Shown here: positions 57,513 to 64,000 of the stretch, in pieces
Layout of the letters: each line of letters opens with the position of its first letter
Position numbering within the stretch: the first letter of the stretch is position 1
Source of the DNA: Diphasiastrum complanatum
Lineage: Eukaryota; Streptophyta; Lycopodiopsida; Lycopodiales; Lycopodiaceae
DNA length: 64,000 nucleotides
Reading direction: 5' to 3'
Assembly (NCBI GenBank): GCA_029204225.1
Contig: CM055111.1
Span: 8,972,188 to 9,036,187, forward strand
Made by a program: the position numbers and the translations under genes
Notes under the pieces: model-generated
What the model was told of the DNA's origin: nothing
Databases searched by the model: none
Seen by the model: only the letters and a program-made list of their open reading frames with translations

Positions 57513-58929
57513 GAGTTCATCTTTAAACAAACTGGGTTACACACACCCTCATCATTGACATATAAGGACAACACATATAAGCTCCACTGATCACTACAAT
57601 CAGAAAACTATAAATTTATGATAATCAATGTGAAATCAAAATTCATATAAAAAATTCAACTTAATAAAATCTGATAGAAATTTACTTACTTTGTCATGTA
57701 TGGGAGCACGAGAATTGGAGTCCCCAGTTTGACGTATTGGAGCATATCATCGTGCAAACTTTTGAAATCAGGAAGATCAAATGTAGTCATGAATTGAAGA
57801 GAAAACAATGCTACATCTATAAACAGTGGGGTCTGAAAAAACTCCATCCAGTACTAAATTGCCCCACCTCCTACATTGTCCCCTAGCATTTTATCCCTAC
57901 TTTCTAATTCAACTGTATCTGATTTAGAAAGGGGAAGACCAGCATTGGTCTTCGACATCTTAAAACTATATCGAGGATGTAATGCTTTAAGAAATGTGTT
58001 TAACAATTGGTCATACTATACATATTGAGGAGTATTTACAAAGGCAAGTGTAGGGGGTAAAGGAAGTAATACAGATAAACCACAAAAAGGATTGTCATTC
58101 AAGATTGATTCTACCTTTACATTTACAAAATCATCTAAATCATTTCCTAGAATAGGAGGTGGAGAGCTAATATTTGTGGGGGTAGGTGGAGACTGAGATT
58201 TTGAAGGAGGAGGAGATTTTTTAGGAGAGGAATTTTTAGGAGGAGAAGATGGAGATTGAGATTTAGAAGAAGAAGAATGAGACTTAGGAGGAGACTTGGG
58301 AGGAGATTGTCTAGCAGATAGAATCAGAATCTCATGCAGAGGAGATGGCTTTGAAAAATCCCTCATTTTATTAGGAGGGTCATGAGACCTCCTCTTCTTT
58401 GAAACACTTCCGCTTTGTACTCGAAAAACAAGCCGAGATGGTTGAGATTGCTTTCTTTTTCTTTTCTCTGCGTCCTGTTTTGGAGGAGAGGAAGGAGCAG
58501 GTTTAAAGTACTCTGCAAAGTTTTTATATGTTTCCCATAGCCTGAACACAATGTTGAAATCCTTGGGCATGATGGTCACCCTCTTGGCATGGACAGCTGC
58601 AACAACAATATCTGAAAAAAAATTCACTTGAAAATCCTCATATGCAGTGTGCAGCGTCTCAATTGCCATTAAAATCCATCTCACATCTGCAAATAGACTT
58701 CTTATAACCTACCTGATGGATCTCTGTATGTGAGCTTTCAGAATCAGAAGATTATTAGTCTTCTGTAGCTTCCAAATATCCTTGAGCCAGGGCCTCTTTG
58801 TCTGCCCCTTGGCTTAGGAGGAAATGGCGGCGGCGGTGGTGGCGGTGGTGGTGGTGCATTTCCCTGACCCCCTCCTGTAATTGGAATTCCGCCATGGTGG
58901 ATTCGTGCTGTTTGCTTAGTCCGCGCCAT

Positions 58930-60000
58930 TAGTATCCAATATCAAATCAGTACGTGAAGAGAAAAAACTCAGGATCAGAAGTCAGGTCGAGCGCGTCGAA
59001 CCGATACCTGAACTTAAACCAAACCGATACCTGATAGCGGATGGGCACGCGCGAGTAAACGCGGAATGTAGGTAGGTTGTTTTGGGCATGCTGAATCGAT
59101 ACCACATGGAAGTAGAGAACGATAAGAACTTTAAGCAAAAAAATTTCAGCGTCATCCATCCATATATATAGTGCAAATCCGAAATGATTGCATACATGGT
59201 GGTTTGGATGTCCGAGGCTCGGATTACGCTGATGATTACCTCAAGATATTTAAAACCTTGTCAATCAAATCCAACTATCCATCTTTCATCAAAATGATTA
59301 GTTGATAATAACAACCACAATTAATTTCTACAAAAGTATGGTCACATCTACAATTTATTGCTGAAATTGACAAGGTTATGCTATAAATATCTAATCTTTT
59401 TTTATATATAATAATTATAATTTCGGAAAATTCCAACAGCCATTATTTCACCCAATAGCAAATCGACGTGCATATACTGCATGTGTTAACTAGAGGGGCT
59501 ATTCTTGCACGTTGAACCGATATTGGATGGAATATGAATGATCAGAGCTCGACTCGATAGATTCTGCTTATCTTTAGATAGTATGAAGAGTCTACCGAAT
59601 CAAGCTTTGATCATGCATAATGCCGTCCACTAATTTTGACAATTTCAAAAGTCTTTTTTTTCTTGCAATAGCGATTCGACTATCTTCTCCCAGGCGTGTT
59701 GATCCGATATCTGAGACACACCAAAAATATATTGGAATGCATTATGAACCATCAAAGCTGGCTTGGACATATATTTTTAAGCTTTGGATGTATGAGGAAT
59801 CTCCCGAAGCAAGCTTTGATGATTCATAATGGATTCCGAGAGCAAATCAACACGCGTAGTCCAAGTTGAAGAATCTTTTTTTTTGGGACAAGCACGCTGA
59901 TCCGATATCCGATTCACCATATCGGAATATTGAATCAACGCATGCCTATTTGATCTGTTCCTGTGAAGCACTTGTCCTCTCGCATGGAATCTTCATGGTG
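58930..60000 (-). promoter_or_regulatory. Upstream region of gene C' with TATA box and motif array
   Basis: TATATATA at 59,163-59,170 lies about 240 bp upstream of the C' ATG. Between it and the ATG: GCGCGTCGAACCGATACC (58,987), AAACCGATACC (59,022) and GCATGCTGAATCGATACC (59,086). Further out: GCACGTTGAACCGATATTGG (59,508), GTGTTGATCCGATATCTGAG (59,696) and an inverted pair GCACGCTGATCCGATATCCG / ATATTGAATCAACGCATGC (59,886-59,945). This is the motif of the gene C leader. Sequence at 59,540-59,830 also holds inverted AAGCTTTGAT blocks. Confidence 0.55.
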
Positions 60001-60079
60001 GTCTTTGACACCTACCAGACATTCCTCCATTCGATCTAAGTCAATGTTGATGTTGTAGTTTGTTAAAGTTCCTATTCAA

Positions 60080-60760
60080 GTTCTCTATGTTGGAGCTTTG
60101 TTTCCTATTCCGCACCTAATCTCTTCGAGAGCCTCTAACAGAGGGGACACCAAGTGTGTGGATGGCCGGCCTGACCCCATGGAAAGGCCTGACCCATGGA
60201 ATATAGGAAGGATAAGTGAACTTTGGGAAAGTGGGTCCAAAGGGAGGAGAAATATGAGGAGTGAAAATGGGGGTGTCAGGAAACTTAGGTGTGACAAATG
60301 TAGGAGTCGTAGTATCATGTGCCCTGTGTGCTGCCTCTTGAGTCAGTGTCTCTCGAAGTAAGAAGTCCCTATGACAAGATGTGCTAGGATGACGTGCTGG
60401 ACTCATAACCACCTCAGGTGGATCATTATCATCATCACAACCTCCACAATAGGAGACACTGAGGCGGCTCCTCCTACCCTCTGCCCTGTCCCAAAGCACT
60501 GGTAGTAGTGGCATGGATGGGAGAGGGACCCTCACCAGAGAAACCCTCATGGGAAGGGAAATCACCTCGGCCGTAAGTGTGAGGAGTCGACTGAATCTCC
60601 TTGGAGGACAACGGGTAGTCAACCAATCTACTAGAGCTACGAGCCTCTCCTCGAGCTCTCAATCGAGCCAACAATCTGGCTTGTTGTGAGGAAGGCCATT
60701 GATCCAAGTAGTTGGCTAACTCTTCCTCTCTCATGGAAGAAAAGCATGACCCATGACTAC
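60080..60760 (-). pseudogene. Unknown minus-strand reading frame
   Basis: Starts MREEELANYLDQWPSSQQAR near 60,734, then an Arg/Ala helix (LLARLRARGEARSSS), and after a frame change near 60,480 a Pro/Ser/Thr-rich part with HISPPFGPTFPKF and YPSYIPWVRPF to about 60,116. No recognised domain. G+C is higher than in its surroundings. It could be the N-terminal part of a transposase or gag of an unrecognised element. The frame change argues against an intact gene. Confidence 0.3.
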
Positions 60761-60899
60761 GACCTGACCTCTAGCTAGGGGATGTGCCATGAGACACAAT
60801 GGAAAGAGGGAGGGAAAAATACTGCAAGCAACCAAGGAAACTTTCAGAAGTTAGAAAATGACTGAGAAATTCAATATGTTGTGAGCGTGCAAAAAAAAT

Positions 60900-61076
<177 letters not shown>

Positions 61077-61079
61077 ACC

Positions 61080-61800
61080 CATGATATGGACTACAACAAG
61101 GACACCTGGATAAGGGTAGTACTAGACTAGATCAGTTGTTTTGTTATTTGGACCTATTCTCTTCAAAACTATCAAATACCATACAATTTTCACATAAAAT
61201 TCTGATCTTACTCTAGTTCCCTAAACCTCTTATTCCTTATTTTAAACATAAAATTGATGTTTTTTGAATCGAATGTCTACAAACATTTCTATTTGTTATA
61301 ATCAACTTTAGTTGACATATAATTTGTAATTACCATGAAACTCATGCAATGTCTTCAAATGGAATTCTCAAATTAGGTCAATTCAATACTAGCAAAGATT
61401 TGACAATGATGTGGAGGCAAGCATGGAAATATTCTTAAGTGGAAATTGGGACTTTGATCGAAATTGCATAATTGGCAAGAAATAACATCACACTTACATT
61501 AATACAAACACTTATAAAGTTTACCTCAATACAACTTACATCACACTTGCATTACTACATCATTTCTATATTCGTCAATCTTTCATCATTCTATCACTCT
61601 ACCAAAATAAATCTAGGATATCTCACACATACATATTTGCTTCATCCTCTTGTCTATTCTAACAATTTGTACACTTATATTCTATTCTAAAAATTCAACC
61701 CTATTCGGACCAAAGTGCATGATGCAAACAAAATAACCCTAGAAACTCAATGTTCAAAGTATAATTACTCAAAAAGTGTGTGATTATGGTTTAGGGTTAT
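61080..61800. other. No gene seen
   Basis: AT-rich with no meaningful frame. Confidence 0.4.
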
Positions 61801-61816
61801 GAAATGAGGACAATAT

Positions 61817-61943
<127 letters not shown>

Positions 61944-63640
61944 AATTGTGGTCATGATATTGTTGTGATACATAAATTTCTTCATACACTTGTGTATATG
62001 GCCACTATTGTTGATAGAAAATGGGCTTCAATGTGTTGATAAACAACAATGTTCAAAAGTGCCATCCATTTACATTCTGTAATATTTTGTGGTTTATACC
62101 GAGGGGCCTTCTTTTTCATCAGTCACGGTATTATTCTGGAATGTGCTTTGGTCTCCTTATCCCTCCCTATAACCTTCCTTGTGAACCTCTATATAACTTT
62201 TGGTTTGGAGGGATTTTTGCCTCCTTATAACCCTCCCTATAAGTCTTTGAAAAACACGTCTAAATTTGCAAGGCTTATACCAAGGCCACCCTATAGGCCC
62301 GACACTCGAGCTTTCTGCTTCTCCCGCATCTCATTTTAGATTCTATCCTTTAAAAAAAAAGTGTTGGAAATCGCGCCCCTTGTTGTAGTGATTCATGTGC
62401 TTCAACAAAGTTAGTAGATATATTGACACTTGAGGAAGCACTCACAAGTAAAATTTGAAGAATCACCACATGAATATCTACCTAAATCTTGTTGCATGCA
62501 ACCATTGAAAGGACACCTGTGGCGCCAAACCACCCAACCAACAGGAAACGGATAGTCAAATCCCTAACCGCTTCATCCCCAAGCTATGGTGATTGAATGC
62601 AAGAGAGGAGAGGATCCTGGCTCTTGAAAACATGAATTTGGAATGAGAAATAGGGTGAGTTCCCCCAGGTTATATAATCTCCAAAAGATAGAGAATATTC
62701 TTTCTCGGATCCCTCCAATTCTATCCAAACCAATTGATCTCCTATTCTTGCATAATAGCAGCCAAACATCATGCAAGGCTCCATAAGTCCAATTATAGGT
62801 CATGTATCTTAGAAAATGTATAATAAAAGATGGGCCTTGCAATTGAAAAGGGTTACTAAAATCCCATTTAAACCTAAAATCACCTTTTGAGAGACAAATA
62901 AATTTTGGAAAAAACCACCACCATAGATTACAATATGGCCGCACATCTAGAAAGGTGATTGGTTTATCACGATAATCTATGCCTCCTTATGGAGGAACAT
63001 TCAAATTGTTAAACAACAACAACAACAAAAAAAAAAAGATTTCAATTAGAAGAATCTAAAACTAAGAAACTCATTTAAGGTTCAAACTTACATGAGAGAG
63101 ACATCACACCTTTTAGGAAATTGTCGGCATCCAAGGGAGTACTGTTCTATTTTACAAGAAAAAAACATGTAAATTTTAGATGTAAGGCTTTGATACACCA
63201 GTTTCCTTCAATTGCAATGCTAGACTCTTTATGGGTTTTTTTGTGAGAGCATCATTAGCTGGTGAGAACAGAATGAAGATAAAATGAATGCGAAGGAGAA
63301 GGAAGGGAGACGTGAGAGAAGATATGGGAGAATGTGTATGGCGGCTCTCAGCGATACTTCCCCGATCCAACCCCTACAACAGTACGGGTGTGAGCTTTTG
63401 ATGCTGCCATCATCTTCCTCTACCTTTCCTTCGTCTTCCTCTACCTTTACTTCAGTCCACCGGCCTGTCTCAGTCCCTCATCTACCTCTCTCATCTACCT
63501 TAGTGCCCTCTAGCTGCAAGATGCAATATAAGCATGTGTATTATGTGATAATTGTCAGATAGTGGGGTGCAAGTGACATTAGACAAATGGGACTCCTGAA
63601 TATCATATGCAGTATAGTAACGTACTTCACACTGGAGGCT
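61944..63640. other. No gene seen; possible LTR remnant
   Basis: At 62,361 TGTTGGAAATCGCGCCCC resembles a copia LTR start, but neither a polypurine tract nor a second LTR was found. Two copies of a CCTCCCTATAA word lie near 62,162 and 62,232. A + frame at 63,284-63,562 has a Ser/Pro/Thr repeat (SSSSTFPSSSSTF) with no known domain. Confidence 0.3.
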
Positions 63641-63642
63641 GG

Positions 63643-63645
<3 letters not shown>

Positions 63646-63674
<29 letters not shown>
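63646..63674 (+). repeat. (TA)n microsatellite
   Basis: About 14 TA units. Confidence 0.9.
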
Positions 63675-63677
<3 letters not shown>

Positions 63678-64000
63678 CAAGCTTCTGCTGAGAATCAGCT
63701 CTAACAAGATGTAAATTTCTTTGCTGATGCGTGGAATATTCGAGATCTAGAAAGGTTTCTCAGTCTAGGTAGTAAGCAAATTTCAACAAGTTCAAGAGAA
63801 ATAGCGCTGAAACATGTGTCAGACTCGGGCTCATGCTTCCAGGCTCCAGCTTCCAGGAATGTATGCAGTCTTTTGTTGACTAGAGCGGCGATGGTCAGTG
63901 CATGCATCATCCTTCAGATTATTGATTCTCTTTATGCTATATATTGGTCAATTGCATTGATTCGGCCATCAGCTCATTTTGTTTTCCGTGACGAATACGC
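63675..64000. other. No gene seen
   Basis: The last 325 bases show no supported feature. Confidence 0.35.

Larger units (their letters stand above)
55990..58929 (-). pseudogene. Gene C': H3 tail + H3 fold + SPK-rich linker + Ulp1-like protease
   Basis: Exon 1 (58,929-57,690): MARTKQTAR is identical to the H3 N-terminus; a Gly/Pro-rich tail with ten prolines follows; after one frame change come WLKDIWKLQKTNNLLI (H3 alpha-1), VIRSLFADVRW, MAIETLHTAYEDF (alpha-2) and HAKRVTIMPKDF (alpha-3, 11 residues identical to H3). A Lys/Arg stretch (KRKRKQSQPSRL) and many S-P-P-K repeats lead to the protease part (D-D-M-L-Q-Y...LVLPYMTK). Exon 2 (57,593-57,377): N-D-Q-W-S-L, with Gln at the catalytic His position, then KMNS. 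Exon 3 (from 57,143): VDYVSCGWYTVCNAKHFFNW, nucleophile Cys at 57,128-57,126. Exon 4 is duplicated (about 56,825-56,650 and 56,235-55,990). Boundaries and phases match gene C. Three in-frame TAGs (58,711; 58,018; 57,856), a frame change and a (TG)n run in exon 2 mark it as decayed. Confidence 0.72.

Noticed and set aside
58683-58711. A tiny intron (GTAGGT...TTGCAG, 26 bp) that would remove the TAG in the H3 fold of C'
   Set aside because: Too short for a plant intron, and its removal shifts the frame. Read straight through, the bases encode VIRSLFADVRW, which aligns with H3.
62361-63000. Complete LTR starting TGTTGGAAATCG
   Set aside because: No polypurine tract, second LTR or clear end; mentioned only as a possible remnant.

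Overview
The window is nuclear DNA from a land plant with a repeat-rich, probably large genome. The evidence is plant-type Ty1/copia and Ty3/gypsy elements (tRNA-iMet binding sites, chromodomain integrases), an En/Spm-type transposase gene, a gag-only LTR element, very long (CT)n arrays, and a spliced gene with plant-like RAD9 sequence. I cannot name the species; a gymnosperm or other large-genome lineage would fit. Almost everything is mobile DNA in some stage of decay. The only clear host gene is a truncated RAD9 (30,909-33,528, +).

Layout. 0-8.24 kb: a compact cluster of four intron-bearing, partly decayed genes, called A-D here. A (+) looks like a transposase. B (-) is unknown. C (+) joins a histone H3-like N-terminus to a Ulp1-type cysteine protease. 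D (-) is unknown. 8.25-8.93 kb: 3' end and LTR of a chromovirus. 8.94-9.33 and 20.07-21.6 kb: remains of an En/Spm (CACTA)-like element, split by a 10.7-kb copia element (9,338-20,069, 5-bp target duplication), itself split by a 4.9-kb gag-only LTR element (11,407-16,317, 5-bp target duplication). 22.4-26.4 kb: an unknown reading frame and a gypsy pol, both minus. 26.5-30.6 kb: a (CT)n array, a long copia-type LTR and an 86-bp tandem repeat. 30.9-33.5 kb: RAD9. 34.4-51.0 kb: overlapping and nested copia and gypsy pieces, including a copia (+) interrupted at 37,741-42,275 by an RT-less copia (-). 51.09-52.84 kb: a second, inverted copy of D. 52.84-55.74 kb: LTR debris. 55.99-58.93 kb (-): a second, fuller copy of the H3/Ulp1 gene (C'). 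58.93-64 kb: its upstream region, an unknown minus reading frame, microsatellites and non-coding DNA.

The most interesting content is the C/C' pair. Both start with the histone H3 tail (Met-Ala-Arg-Thr-Lys), carry H3 helix alpha-1, and continue through matching exon boundaries into a Ulp1/SENP-like (C48) protease with the Gln...Cys active-site segment. C' also keeps the rest of the H3 fold and a Ser-Pro-Lys-rich linker. Both have a TATA box followed by a 5' leader with repeats of a GCGC...CGATAYC motif. In both places the H3/Ulp1 gene and gene D are convergent, so the block appears twice in inverted orientation, with LTR insertions inside the second copy. I read this as a multi-gene mobile or selfish unit that encodes a histone-mimicking SUMO/ubiquitin-like protease. 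The architecture is read from sequence; the function is inference. All family assignments were made by reading translations by eye, with no database search.
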